From Streptomyces sp. Ru71 (lineage in GTDB: Bacteria > Actinomycetota > Actinomycetes > Streptomycetales > Streptomycetaceae), in NCBI RefSeq assembly GCF_002920535.1, contig NZ_PQSS01000055.1:1-51523 (forward strand): 51,523 nt of DNA, given 5' to 3'. Shown piece after piece: positions 6,077 to 14,753 of this stretch. The number at the start of each line of letters is the position of its first letter. Position 1 is the first letter of the stretch. The notes under the pieces are model-generated. The model searched no databases. It saw nothing but the letters and a program-made list of their open reading frames with translations, and was not told the origin of the DNA. The translations under genes were made by a program, and so were the position numbers.

Positions 6077-7516
6077 ATGGGGATAGTCGCCGGCTTGGAC
6101 AGCTCACCGGACTTCACGCGCATCGTGGTCTGCGACACGGACACCGGTGCCGTACTGCGCCAGGGATACGCCCCGCATCCCGTGGAGGGGCGCCCGAGCG
6201 ACGTGGACCCGCAGGCCTGGCTGCTCTCCCTCGGTGAGGCGGCCGGCGGCGGGCTCCTCGAAGGCGTGCAGGCGATCGGCGTCTCCGCGCAGCAGAACGC
6301 GCTGATCCCGCTGGACGCGCAGGGCGCCACCGTGCGCCCGGCGCTGGCCGGCGGCGACAAGCGGGCGCAGGTCGCGGCGGCCGACCTGGTGGACGCGCTC
6401 GGCGGGCGTGAGGCGTGGGCGCAGGCCGTGGGCTGTGTGCCGCAGGCCGCGCAGCCGGTGACCAAGCTGCGCTGGCTGGCCCGCAGCGAGCCGGACAACG
6501 CGCGGCGCACGGCGGTGCTGCTGCAGGCCCACGACTGGCTGGTGTGGCAGCTGCTGGGCCGGCCCGTCCGGAGGACCACGGACCGGGGCGGCGCCTCGGG
6601 CACCGGGTACTGGTCGGCGGCCACCGGCGCCTACCGGCCGGACCTGGTCGAGCTGGCGCTCGGCCACCAGGCGATGCTGCCGGAGGTGATCGGCCCCGCC
6701 GAGGCGGCCGGTACGACACCGGAGGGGCTGCTGATCTCGGCCGGCACCGGCGAGACGATGGCCGCCGCGTTCGGGCTCGGGATCGGGCTGGGGGACGCGG
6801 TGGTGTCCCTGGGCGCGTCGGGTTCGGTGATGGCCGTCCACCCCGAGGCGCTCGTCGACAGCACCGGGATGATCACCTCGCTGGCCGACGCGACCGGGAT
6901 GCACCTGCCGGTCGTCACCACGCTCAACGCCGTCCGGGCCCTGCGCGGCGCCGCCGAACTGCTGGGGCTGCCGGACCTGGAGAGCCTGTCCGACCTGGCG
7001 ATGAAGTCGACGCCGGGCGCGCACGGGCTGGTGCTGCTGCCATATCTGGAGGGTGAGCGCACCCCGCACCTGCCGCACACGGCGGGCACGCTGGCCGGGC
7101 TGCGGCGGGAGTCGATGAAGCCGGAGCACCTCGCGCGCGCCGCGTTCGAGGGGATGCTGTGCGGGCTCGCGGACGCGCTCGACGTGCTGCGCGGCCGGGG
7201 TGTGGACGTGCGGCGGATCTTCCTGCTGGGCGCGGCGGCGGAGCTGCCCGCGGTGCAGGCGGCGGCGCCCTCGCTGTTCGGCGCGCAGGTCGTCGTGCCG
7301 CAGCCGGCGGACTACGCGGCGATCGGCGCGGCGCGGCAGGCCGCGTGGGCGCTCGGGGTGTCGCAGGGCACGCTCGACCCGCGCACCCCGCCGGCCTGGC
7401 AGGGCGCGGCGGCGCAGGTGCTGGAGCCCGGTGAGGAACTGGCGGTCGGTCAGGCGGTGCGCCAGCAGTTCGTGTCGGTGCGGGAGCAGACCCACCCGGG
7501 GGCGCTGCGGCCGTGA
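6077..7516 (+). CDS. FGGY-family carbohydrate kinase (xylulokinase-like)
   Basis: 479 residues. N-terminal phosphate loop MGIVAGLDSS, substrate-binding stretch IGVSAQQNALIPLD, and the second ATPase lobe from about residue 220 (ISAGTGETMAAAFG; LGASGSVMAV; LPYLEGERTPH) follow the xylulokinase order. It should phosphorylate a pentulose or related sugar with ATP; the substrate is not fixed by sequence. The AGTGETMAAA segment differs from the GGGDNxAAA common in xylulokinases, so xylB is not asserted. Start is ATG 6077 or GTG 6071; neither has a clear ribosome site. No sugar transporter or isomerase is adjacent. Confidence 0.8.
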   Translation: MGIVAGLDSSPDFTRIVVCDTDTGAVLRQGYAPHPVEGRPSDVDPQAWLLSLGEAAGGGLLEGVQAIGVSAQQNALIPLDAQGATVRPALAGGDKRAQVAAADLVDALGGREAWAQAVGCVPQAAQPVTKLRWLARSEPDNARRTAVLLQAHDWLVWQLLGRPVRRTTDRGGASGTGYWSAATGAYRPDLVELALGHQAMLPEVIGPAEAAGTTPEGLLISAGTGETMAAAFGLGIGLGDAVVSLGASGSVMAVHPEALVDSTGMITSLADATGMHLPVVTTLNAVRALRGAAELLGLPDLESLSDLAMKSTPGAHGLVLLPYLEGERTPHLPHTAGTLAGLRRESMKPEHLARAAFEGMLCGLADALDVLRGRGVDVRRIFLLGAAAELPAVQAAAPSLFGAQVVVPQPADYAAIGAARQAAWALGVSQGTLDPRTPPAWQGAAAQVLEPGEELAVGQAVRQQFVSVREQTHPGALRP

Positions 7517-7655
7517 GGGCCCACAGGCCGTGCGGCTCGCCGGGCCGTGAGGACCCACCGGTCGGCTTATCGGTTGAGGTAACGCGGGTGGAGTGTTCGA
7601 CGATAGGGGCCACGGGCAACCGACGTGCCCCTGACGCCGACCGAGAGAACCCAGC

Positions 7656-9389
7656 GTGCTCATACGACTGCTACGGACCCATCTGAGGCCCTACAAGAAA
7701 CCGATCGCCGTGCTGGTGCTGCTGCAGTTCCTGCAGACCTGCGCCACCCTGTACCTGCCCACGCTCAACGCGGACATCATCGACAACGGTGTCGTCAACG
7801 GCGACACCGGCTACATCCTCGGCCACGGCGGCCTGATGATCGGCATCTCGCTGGCGCAGGTCGTGTGCAACATCGGCGCCGTGTACTTCGGCGCGCGCAC
7901 CGCCTCCGCGCTCGGCCGGGACGTGCGGGCCGCGGTCTTCGACCGGGTGCAGTCCTTCTCGGCGCGTGAGGTGGGTCACTTCGGAGCGCCCTCGCTCATC
8001 ACCCGTACGACGAACGACGTGCAGCAGGTCCAGATGCTGGTCCTGATGACGTTCACCCTGATGGTGTCGGCGCCCATCATGTGCGTGGGCGGCATCGTGC
8101 TGTCGCTGGGACTTGATGTGCCGCTGTCCGGGGTGCTGGTCGCGGTGGTCCCGGTGCTGGCGGCCTGCGTCGCGCTGATCGTGCGCCGGCTGCGGCCGCT
8201 GTTCCGTTCCATGCAGGTGCGGCTGGACACGGTGAACCGGGTGCTGCGCGAGCAGATCACCGGCAACCGTGTCATCCGGGCCTTCGTGCGCGACGAGTAC
8301 GAGCAGCAGCGCTTCCGGAAGGCCAACACCGAGCTGACCGAGGTGGCGCTGGGCACCGGCAATCTGCTCGCGCTGATGTTCCCGATGGTCATGACGGTCG
8401 TGAACCTGTCGTCGATCGCCGTGGTGTGGTTCGGCGCGCACCGCATCGACAGCGGCGGGATGCAGATCGGCGATCTGACGGCGTTCCTCGCCTATCTGAT
8501 GCAGATCGTCATGTCCGTGATGATGGCCACCTTCATGTTCATGATGGTGCCGCGCGCCGAGGTGTGCGCCGAGCGCGTCCAGGAGGTGCTGGACACGGAG
8601 TCGAGCGTCGTGCCGCCGCTCGCGCCGGTCACCGAGCTGCGCCGGCACGGGCATCTGGAGATCCGCGCGGCCGGCTTCCGCTACCCGGGCGCCGAGGAGC
8701 CGGTGCTGAAGGCGATCGACCTCGTCGCGCGGCCCGGTGAGGTGACCGCCGTGATCGGCTCCACCGGCAGCGGCAAGTCGACGCTGCTCGGGCTGGTGCC
8801 GCGGCTGTTCGACGCCACGGACGGCGAGGTGCTCGTCGACGGCGTGGACGTACGCGAGATCGAGCCGAGGACGCTGGCGCGGACGGTCGGCATGGTGCCG
8901 CAGAAGCCGTACCTGTTCGCCGGGACGGTCGCGAGCAATCTGCGCTACGGCAATCCGGACGCCACCGACGAGCAGCTGTGGCACGCGCTGGAGGTGGCGC
9001 AGGCCAAGGACTTCGTCAGCCGGCTGGAGGGCGGGCTCGACGCGCCCATCGCGCAGGGCGGCACCAACGTCTCCGGCGGTCAGCGCCAGCGGCTCGCCAT
9101 CGCCCGCACCCTGGTGCAGCGCCCGGAGATCTACCTGTTCGACGACTCCTTCTCCGCGCTGGACTACGCCACCGACGCCGCGCTGCGTGCCGCGCTGGGC
9201 CGGGAGACGGCCGAGGCGACCGTGGTGATCGTCGCCCAGCGGGTGGCGACCATCCGGGACGCCGACCGGATCGTCGTCCTCGACGAGGGCCGGGTCGTGG
9301 GCACGGGCACCCACCACGAGCTGATGGCCGACAACGAGACCTACCGGGAGATCGTGCTCTCCCAGCTGACGGAAGCGGAGGCTGCCTGA
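7656..9389 (+). CDS. ABC exporter half-transporter, subunit with degenerate Walker B
   Basis: 577 residues: six membrane segments (about 1-310) then an ATPase domain. Walker A GSTGSGKST at 368-376, consensus signature NVSGGQRQR, Walker B IYLFDD, where the catalytic Glu is Asp. Partner gene overlaps at TGATG (stop 9387-9389, ATG 9389-9391). The pattern is that of asymmetric heterodimeric exporters such as TM287/288, with this subunit contributing the good signature and the poor Walker B. Likely a multidrug or lipid exporter in the cytoplasmic membrane; substrate unknown. GTG start, weak ribosome site. Confidence 0.88.
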   Translation: MLIRLLRTHLRPYKKPIAVLVLLQFLQTCATLYLPTLNADIIDNGVVNGDTGYILGHGGLMIGISLAQVVCNIGAVYFGARTASALGRDVRAAVFDRVQSFSAREVGHFGAPSLITRTTNDVQQVQMLVLMTFTLMVSAPIMCVGGIVLSLGLDVPLSGVLVAVVPVLAACVALIVRRLRPLFRSMQVRLDTVNRVLREQITGNRVIRAFVRDEYEQQRFRKANTELTEVALGTGNLLALMFPMVMTVVNLSSIAVVWFGAHRIDSGGMQIGDLTAFLAYLMQIVMSVMMATFMFMMVPRAEVCAERVQEVLDTESSVVPPLAPVTELRRHGHLEIRAAGFRYPGAEEPVLKAIDLVARPGEVTAVIGSTGSGKSTLLGLVPRLFDATDGEVLVDGVDVREIEPRTLARTVGMVPQKPYLFAGTVASNLRYGNPDATDEQLWHALEVAQAKDFVSRLEGGLDAPIAQGGTNVSGGQRQRLAIARTLVQRPEIYLFDDSFSALDYATDAALRAALGRETAEATVVIVAQRVATIRDADRIVVLDEGRVVGTGTHHELMADNETYREIVLSQLTEAEAA

Positions 9390-11317
9390 TGGCGGGGCCC
9401 ATGGGGCGGATGATGGCCGGGGGCGGCCCCGACAGCCGTTCGCTGGACTTCAAGAACTCGGGCAAACGGCTCGTCTCCCAGTTCAAGCCGGAGCGGGTCA
9501 CCATCTACGCGCTGCTGGCGTGCGTGGTGGTCAGCGTCGGGCTGAGCGTGATCGGCCCGAAGATCCTCGGCAAGGCCACCGACCTGGTCTTCGCCGGGAT
9601 CATCGGCCGGCACATGCCGGCCGGCACGACCAAGGAGCAGGCGCTGGCCGCCATGCGGGAGCGGGGCCAGGAACGGGTCGCCGACATGCTGAGCGGCACC
9701 GACTTCACGCCCGGCAAGGGCATCGACTTCGGCGCGGTCGGCAACGTCCTGCTGCTCGCGCTCGGCACGTTCCTGCTCGCCGGTCTGCTGATGGCGGTGG
9801 CGACGCGGCTGGTGAACCGGGCCGTGAACCGCACCATGTTCCGGCTGCGCGAGAACGTGCAGACGAAGCTGTCGCGGCTTCCGCTGTCGTACTTCGACAA
9901 GCGGCAGCGCGGCGAGGTGCTGTCCCGGGCGACCAACGACATCGACAACATCGGGCAGACGCTCCAGCAGTCGATGGGCCAGCTCATCAACTCGCTGCTG
10001 ACGATCATCGGCGTGCTGGCGATGATGTTCTGGGTCTCCTGGATCCTGGCGCTGGTCGCGCTGGTGACCGTGCCGCTGTCGTTCGTGGTCGCCACCCGCG
10101 TCGGCAAGCGCTCGCAGCCGCACTTCGTGCAGCAGTGGCGCTCCACCGGCAAGCTGAACGCGCACATCGAGGAGATGTACACCGGGCACACCCTGGTGAA
10201 GGTGTTCGGCCGGCAGCAGGAGTCGGCGCGGCAGTTCGCCGAGCAGAACGAGGCGCTGTACGAGGCCGGGTTCAAGGCGCAGTTCAACAGCGGCATCATG
10301 CAGCCGCTGATGATGTGCGTGTCGAACCTGAACTATGTGCTGGTCGCGGTGGTCGGCGGCCTGCGGGTCGCGTCGGGTGCGCTGTCGATCGGTGATGTGC
10401 AGGCGTTCATCCAGTACTCCCGCCAGTTCTCCATGCCGCTGACGCAGGTCGCGTCGATGGCGAACCTGGTGCAGTCGGGCGTGGCCTCAGCGGAGCGCAT
10501 CTTCGAACTGCTGGACGCCGAGGAGCAGGAGGCGGACCCGGTGCCGGCCGAGAGGCCCGTCGAGCTGCGCGGCCGGGTGGAGCTGGACCGGGTGCAGTTC
10601 CGCTACGACCCGGACAGGCCGCTCATCGAGGACCTGTCGCTGAAGGTGGAGCCCGGTCAGACGGTCGCGATCGTCGGCCCGACCGGCGCGGGCAAGACCA
10701 CGCTGGTCAACCTCCTGATGCGGTTCTACGACGTGACCGGCGGCCGCATCACCCTGGACGGCGTGGACATCGCGCGGATGTCCCGGGACGAACTGCGCGC
10801 CGGCATCGGCATGGTGCTGCAGGACACCTGGCTGTTCGGCGGCACCATCGCGGAGAACATCGCCTACGGCGCGGCGCGGGAGGTCACCCGCGGGGAGATC
10901 GAGGAAGCGGCGCGCGCGGCGCACGCCGACCGGTTCGTGCGCACCCTGCCCGACGGCTACGACACCGTCATCGACGACGAGGGCACCGGCGTCAGCGCCG
11001 GTGAGAAGCAGCTGATCACCATCGCGCGGGCGTTCCTGTCCGACCCGGTGATCCTGGTCCTGGACGAGGCGACCAGCTCCGTCGACACCCGTACCGAGGT
11101 GCTGATCCAGAAGGCGATGGCCAAGCTCCAGCACGGGCGGACGTCGTTCGTGATCGCGCACCGGCTCTCCACGATCCGGGACGCGGACACGATCCTCGTC
11201 ATGGAGAACGGCTCGATCGTGGAGCAGGGCTCGCACACTGAGCTGCTCGCGGCCGGCGGGGCCTACGAGCGGCTGTACCGGGCGCAGTTCGCGCAGGCCG
11301 TGGCCGAGGTCGACTGA
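9389..11317 (+). CDS. ABC exporter half-transporter, partner subunit with degenerate signature
   Basis: 642 residues starting at the ATG that overlaps the preceding stop; Met/Gly-rich leader MAGPMGRMMAGGG, then six membrane segments with a roughly 55-residue insertion after TM1 (about 70-125), then the ATPase. Walker A GPTGAGKTT begins at 430; Walker B VILVLDEATSS is intact, but the signature reads VSAGEKQ instead of LSGGQ. Together with the first subunit this yields one competent site (this Walker B, partner signature) and one degenerate site, as in known heterodimers. Coupled translation supports 1:1 assembly. A strong terminator follows. Confidence 0.88.
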   Translation: MAGPMGRMMAGGGPDSRSLDFKNSGKRLVSQFKPERVTIYALLACVVVSVGLSVIGPKILGKATDLVFAGIIGRHMPAGTTKEQALAAMRERGQERVADMLSGTDFTPGKGIDFGAVGNVLLLALGTFLLAGLLMAVATRLVNRAVNRTMFRLRENVQTKLSRLPLSYFDKRQRGEVLSRATNDIDNIGQTLQQSMGQLINSLLTIIGVLAMMFWVSWILALVALVTVPLSFVVATRVGKRSQPHFVQQWRSTGKLNAHIEEMYTGHTLVKVFGRQQESARQFAEQNEALYEAGFKAQFNSGIMQPLMMCVSNLNYVLVAVVGGLRVASGALSIGDVQAFIQYSRQFSMPLTQVASMANLVQSGVASAERIFELLDAEEQEADPVPAERPVELRGRVELDRVQFRYDPDRPLIEDLSLKVEPGQTVAIVGPTGAGKTTLVNLLMRFYDVTGGRITLDGVDIARMSRDELRAGIGMVLQDTWLFGGTIAENIAYGAAREVTRGEIEEAARAAHADRFVRTLPDGYDTVIDDEGTGVSAGEKQLITIARAFLSDPVILVLDEATSSVDTRTEVLIQKAMAKLQHGRTSFVIAHRLSTIRDADTILVMENGSIVEQGSHTELLAAGGAYERLYRAQFAQAVAEVD

Positions 11318-11323
11318 CCCATC

Positions 11324-11355
11324 CGGCGGGTCGCCCGGTGCCGGGCGACCCGCCG
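11324..11355. terminator. Bidirectional terminator between ABC operon and hrdA
   Basis: Perfect 15-bp stem (CGGCGGGTCGCCCGG / CCGGGCGACCCGCCG) around a 2-base centre, between convergent genes; it ends one base from the sigma-factor stop codon. Confidence 0.8.
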
Positions 11356-11356
11356 C

Positions 11357-12526
11357 TCAGTCCAGATAGCCCCTCAGCTGGTCCGCGAAGGCGTGGTCGC
11401 GGAGCTTGTTGAGGGTCTTGGACTCGATCTGCCGTATCCGCTCGCGGGTCACCCCGAACAGGCGGCCGATCTCCTCCAGGGTGCGCGGGCGCCCGTCGAT
11501 GAGCCCGTAGCGCAGCTGGACGACCTTGCGCTCGCGTTCCCCGAGCGTGGACAGCACGGCTTCCAGGTGCTCCCGCAGCAGCAGGAACGCGGCCGACTCC
11601 ACGGGGGAGGCCGCGTCGCCGTCCTCGATGAGGTCGCCGAGGGCGACGTCCTCCTCCTCGCCGACCGGGGCGTGCAGCGAGACCGGTTCCTGCGCGAGCC
11701 GCAGTACCTCGCTCACCCGCTCGGGCAGCAGGTCGAGCTCGGTGGCGACCTCCTCGGGCGTGGGTTCGTATCCGCGTTCCTGGAGCATGCGGCGCTGCAC
11801 GCGCACGACCCGGTTGATGAGTTCGACGACGTGGACGGGCACGCGGATGGTGCGGGCCTGGTCGGCGAGCGCCCGGGACATGGCCTGGCGGATCCACCAG
11901 GTGGCGTAGGTGGAGAACTTGTAGCCGCGCGCGTAGTCGAACTTCTCCACGGCCCGGATCAGCCCGAGGTTGCCCTCCTGCACCAGGTCGAGCATGGTCA
12001 GGCCGCGTCCGACGTAGCGCTTGGCGACGGAGACGACGAGCCGCAGGTTGGCCTCGATCAGCCGCCGCTTGGCGACCCGGCCCATGACGACGAGCCGGTC
12101 CAGGTCGTGTGCGAGGCGGCTGTCCAGGTCGGGGGTGCCGGCGAGCTTCTCCTCGGCGAACAGCCCGGCTTCCACGCGCCGGGCGAGTTCGACCTCCTCG
12201 GCGGCGGTGAGCAGCGGGATACGGCCGATCTCGCGCAGGTACTGGCGGAACAGGTCGGCGGAGGGACCGCCGGTCTCGGCCCGGGCGGGTGCCGCCGCCT
12301 CGACGGGCTCGGGGTCCGGCTCGGCTTCCGCTTCGGCGGCCTCCCCGGCGGCCTCGACGAGGGCCTCGGCCGGTGGTTCGGCGGGCTCGGGCACAGCCTC
12401 CGGGTGGTGCACGGCGGGGCCCTGCGGTGGGACCGCGCCCAAGAGGTCGGCCTCCGCGTCGGCTTCCGGGGTGTCGGCGCCGGTGGCCGTACCGCTGTCG
12501 TTCTGGATGAGCGTCTGGGTCTGCAC
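11357..12526 (-). CDS. hrdA: HrdA-type principal-like (group 2) sigma-70 factor
   Basis: 389 residues. Acidic Ala/Glu/Pro-rich N-terminal region to about 85, then region 1.2 (LFRQYLREIGRIPLLT), region 2 with NLRLVVSVAKRY, LDLVQEGNLGLIRAVEKFDY and YKFSTYATWWIRQA, and region 4.2 (TLEEIGRLFGVTRERIRQIE). This is the complete domain set of a sigma-70 group 2 factor. Start is GTG 12526: TGGAGG lies about 8 bases upstream and the product length (389) is close to HrdA. The assignment to hrdA rather than hrdB/C/D rests on the position next to dnaG, as I recall for S. coelicolor. The 200-base upstream gap should hold its promoter. Confidence 0.85.
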   Translation of the reverse strand: MQTQTLIQNDSGTATGADTPEADAEADLLGAVPPQGPAVHHPEAVPEPAEPPAEALVEAAGEAAEAEAEPDPEPVEAAAPARAETGGPSADLFRQYLREIGRIPLLTAAEEVELARRVEAGLFAEEKLAGTPDLDSRLAHDLDRLVVMGRVAKRRLIEANLRLVVSVAKRYVGRGLTMLDLVQEGNLGLIRAVEKFDYARGYKFSTYATWWIRQAMSRALADQARTIRVPVHVVELINRVVRVQRRMLQERGYEPTPEEVATELDLLPERVSEVLRLAQEPVSLHAPVGEEEDVALGDLIEDGDAASPVESAAFLLLREHLEAVLSTLGERERKVVQLRYGLIDGRPRTLEEIGRLFGVTRERIRQIESKTLNKLRDHAFADQLRGYLD

Positions 12527-12726
12527 GGGGGCGACCTCCAGGGTGATCGCTGCTGAGGTGAGCGGACCGCGGCGGGTGTGGGACCCGTGGGGGACGGATC
12601 GGCCGCGCTCCGGGGACTCAGGCACCACACCCAGTGTGGGGTACGACACATCGCGGAAACGAGGGGCGTGCGATGACTTTTTGCGTCCGGTTCGTGACCG
12701 GGTGGTGACCGTGGAGGCCGCGGGGG

Positions 12727-14631
12727 TCAGAGCGCGGCGGCGCCGTGCGCGCGCAGCGCCTGGTCGTACTGCTGCAGGACCCACAGTTCGTTCTGCACGG
12801 CGGCCAGGGTGGCCGGGTCGCCGGTGGCGCCGAGGCGGGTCAGCTGGGACTGGATCTCGGTGATGCGGCGTTCCACGGCGCGGCGGCGGACGGTGACCAG
12901 GACGGTGCCGGCGTAGGTGTCGTCGACGGTGCGGCGCAGGATCGCCTCGACCGCCAGCTCCGTGACCATGGCGCGGACCTGGTCGTCGGGTGCGGCCTCG
13001 CGGACCCGGACCAGGTACTCCTGGGCGTCCTGGATGCCCTGCTCGGCGCCGCCGGCGTCCAGGATCGCCTGGCGTACGGCGGCGTAGGGCGGGGCGGTGA
13101 ACTCGTCGACGCCGTACGCGTCGAAGGCCGGGGAGACCAGCTCGGGGCGCTGCAGGGCGAGCTTGAGCAGTTCGCGTTCGGTGGCGTAGACGGGGTTGCG
13201 CAGGGTGAGGGCCGGGCCGGAGAACGCCGGTCCGGAGCCGGCCGCCCACTGCTGCCGCGGGGACTGCGCGGCGGGTGCCGGGCCCTTGCCGCCGCGGTCG
13301 CGGGCCCAGCGGGCCAGCTGGGCCACCCGCTTGACGACGAACTGGGTGTCGAGGATGCCGAGCATCCCGGCGAGCTGCACGGCGACCTCGTGCTGGGCGC
13401 CGCTGTTCTTGATGCGGGCGACGATCGGCGCGGCCTCGTCCAGGGCGGCGGCGCGGCCGGCGGGGGTGTCGAGGTCGTAGCGGGCGACGATCTGGCGCAG
13501 CGCGAACTCGAACAGCGGGGTGCGCGGCTCGACCAGGTCGGCGACCGCCTCGTCGCCCTTGACCAGGCGCAGCTCGCACGGGTCCATGCCGTCCGGCGCG
13601 ATGGCGATGTAGGTCTCGGCGGCGAACTTCTGGTCGTCCTCGAAGGCGCGCAGGGCCGCCTTCTGGCCGGCCGCGTCGCCGTCGAAGGTGAAGATCACGC
13701 GGGCGCTGCCGTTGTCCATCAGCAGCCGGCGCAGGATCTTGATGTGGTCGGTGCCGAAGGCCGTGCCGCAGGTCGCGATGGCCGTCGTCACTCCGGCCAG
13801 ATGGCAGGCCATGACGTCGGTGTAGCCCTCGACGACGACCGCGCGGGAGGACTTCGCGATGTCCTTCTTCGCCAGGTCGATGCCGTACAGCACCTGGCTC
13901 TTGCGGTAGAGCGCGGTGTCGGGGGTGTTGAGGTACTTCGGGCCGTTGTCCGCCTCGTACAGCTTGCGGGCGCCGAAGCCGACGACGTCGCCGCCGATGT
14001 CGCGGATGGGCCACATCAGGCGGCCGCGGAAGCGGTCGATGGGGCCGCGGCGGCCCTCCTGGGCGAGCCCGGACAGCAGCAGCTCCTTGTCCGTGAAGCC
14101 CTTGCCGCGCAGGTAGCGCACCAGGTGGTCCCAGCCCTGGGGGCTGTAGCCCACGCCGAAGTGCAGGGCGGCGTTCTGGTCGAAGCCGCGCTCGGCGAGG
14201 AAGATCCGGCCGGTGTCGGCCTCGGGGCTGGTGGCGAGCTGCTCGGCGTACCACTCGGCGGCCACCTTGTGCGCCTCGACCAGGCGGATGCGCTCGCCGC
14301 GCTGGTGGGCGGGGTTGTAGCCGCCCTCCTCGTAGCGCAGGGTGATGCCGGCCTGGCCGGCGAGGCGCTCGACGGCCTCGGAGAAGGTCAGGTGGTCGAC
14401 CTTCATCACGAAGGCGATGGTGTCGCCGCCCTCCTGGCAGCCGAAGCAGTGGAAGAGTCCCTTGCTCGGGCTGACCTGGAAGGACGGCGACTTCTCGTCA
14501 TGGAAGGGGCACAGGCCCTTGAGGTTGCCGCCCCCGGCGTTGCGCAGCTGGAGGTACTCGGAGACGACGGCGTCGATCGGGACCGCGTCCCGTACCGCCT
14601 TCACGTCCTCGTCTCTGATCCGTCCTGCCAC
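12727..14631 (-). CDS. dnaG: DNA primase
   Basis: 634 residues. CHC2 zinc finger at the N-terminus with C41, H44, C62, C65 (LCPFHDEK ... FHCFGC); DnaB-type RNA polymerase core with SKGYLLG-like RGKGF segment; TOPRIM motifs VVVEGYTD and FTFDGDAAGQ in the middle; helicase-interaction domain at the C-terminus. Synthesises RNA primers at the replication fork. GTG start at 14629-14631. It lies upstream of hrdA on the same strand with a 200-base gap, recalling the dnaG-sigma neighbourhood of many bacteria (rpsU-dnaG-rpoD), but no rpsU is present. Confidence 0.95.
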   Translation of the reverse strand: MAGRIRDEDVKAVRDAVPIDAVVSEYLQLRNAGGGNLKGLCPFHDEKSPSFQVSPSKGLFHCFGCQEGGDTIAFVMKVDHLTFSEAVERLAGQAGITLRYEEGGYNPAHQRGERIRLVEAHKVAAEWYAEQLATSPEADTGRIFLAERGFDQNAALHFGVGYSPQGWDHLVRYLRGKGFTDKELLLSGLAQEGRRGPIDRFRGRLMWPIRDIGGDVVGFGARKLYEADNGPKYLNTPDTALYRKSQVLYGIDLAKKDIAKSSRAVVVEGYTDVMACHLAGVTTAIATCGTAFGTDHIKILRRLLMDNGSARVIFTFDGDAAGQKAALRAFEDDQKFAAETYIAIAPDGMDPCELRLVKGDEAVADLVEPRTPLFEFALRQIVARYDLDTPAGRAAALDEAAPIVARIKNSGAQHEVAVQLAGMLGILDTQFVVKRVAQLARWARDRGGKGPAPAAQSPRQQWAAGSGPAFSGPALTLRNPVYATERELLKLALQRPELVSPAFDAYGVDEFTAPPYAAVRQAILDAGGAEQGIQDAQEYLVRVREAAPDDQVRAMVTELAVEAILRRTVDDTYAGTVLVTVRRRAVERRITEIQSQLTRLGATGDPATLAAVQNELWVLQQYDQALRAHGAAAL

Positions 14632-14642
14632 GCGTGAATTCT

Positions 14643-14743
14643 ACGGGGCGGGAGTGACACTTCCGGGGCCACCGGTCCGGCCCCCGGCCGGGGGTCCGGG
14701 GGTTCCCCCCCCCCGGGAATCACAGCACGGGGCGGGAGTGACA
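14643..14743. repeat. 17-bp direct repeat pair flanking a GC hairpin
   Basis: ACGGGGCGGGAGTGACA occurs at 14643-14659 and 14727-14743, 84 bases apart, in the gap between dnaG and the oxidoreductase. The segment between contains CCGGCCCCCGG and its complement in tandem and a C10 run. May be a local duplication. Confidence 0.5.
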
Positions 14744-14753
14744 GGCCTGATGC

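Noticed and set aside
7574..7609. Promoter (TTGAGG and TAGGGG) before the ABC exporter
   Set aside because: Spacing of the two hexamers is 24 bases, too long for a sigma-70 promoter.
11357..14254. A 965-codon open frame on the minus strand running through hrdA and across dnaG
   Set aside because: Only the first part downstream of GTG 12526 is sigma factor; the rest is a frame-shifted reading of dnaG with Arg/Pro-rich shadow composition.
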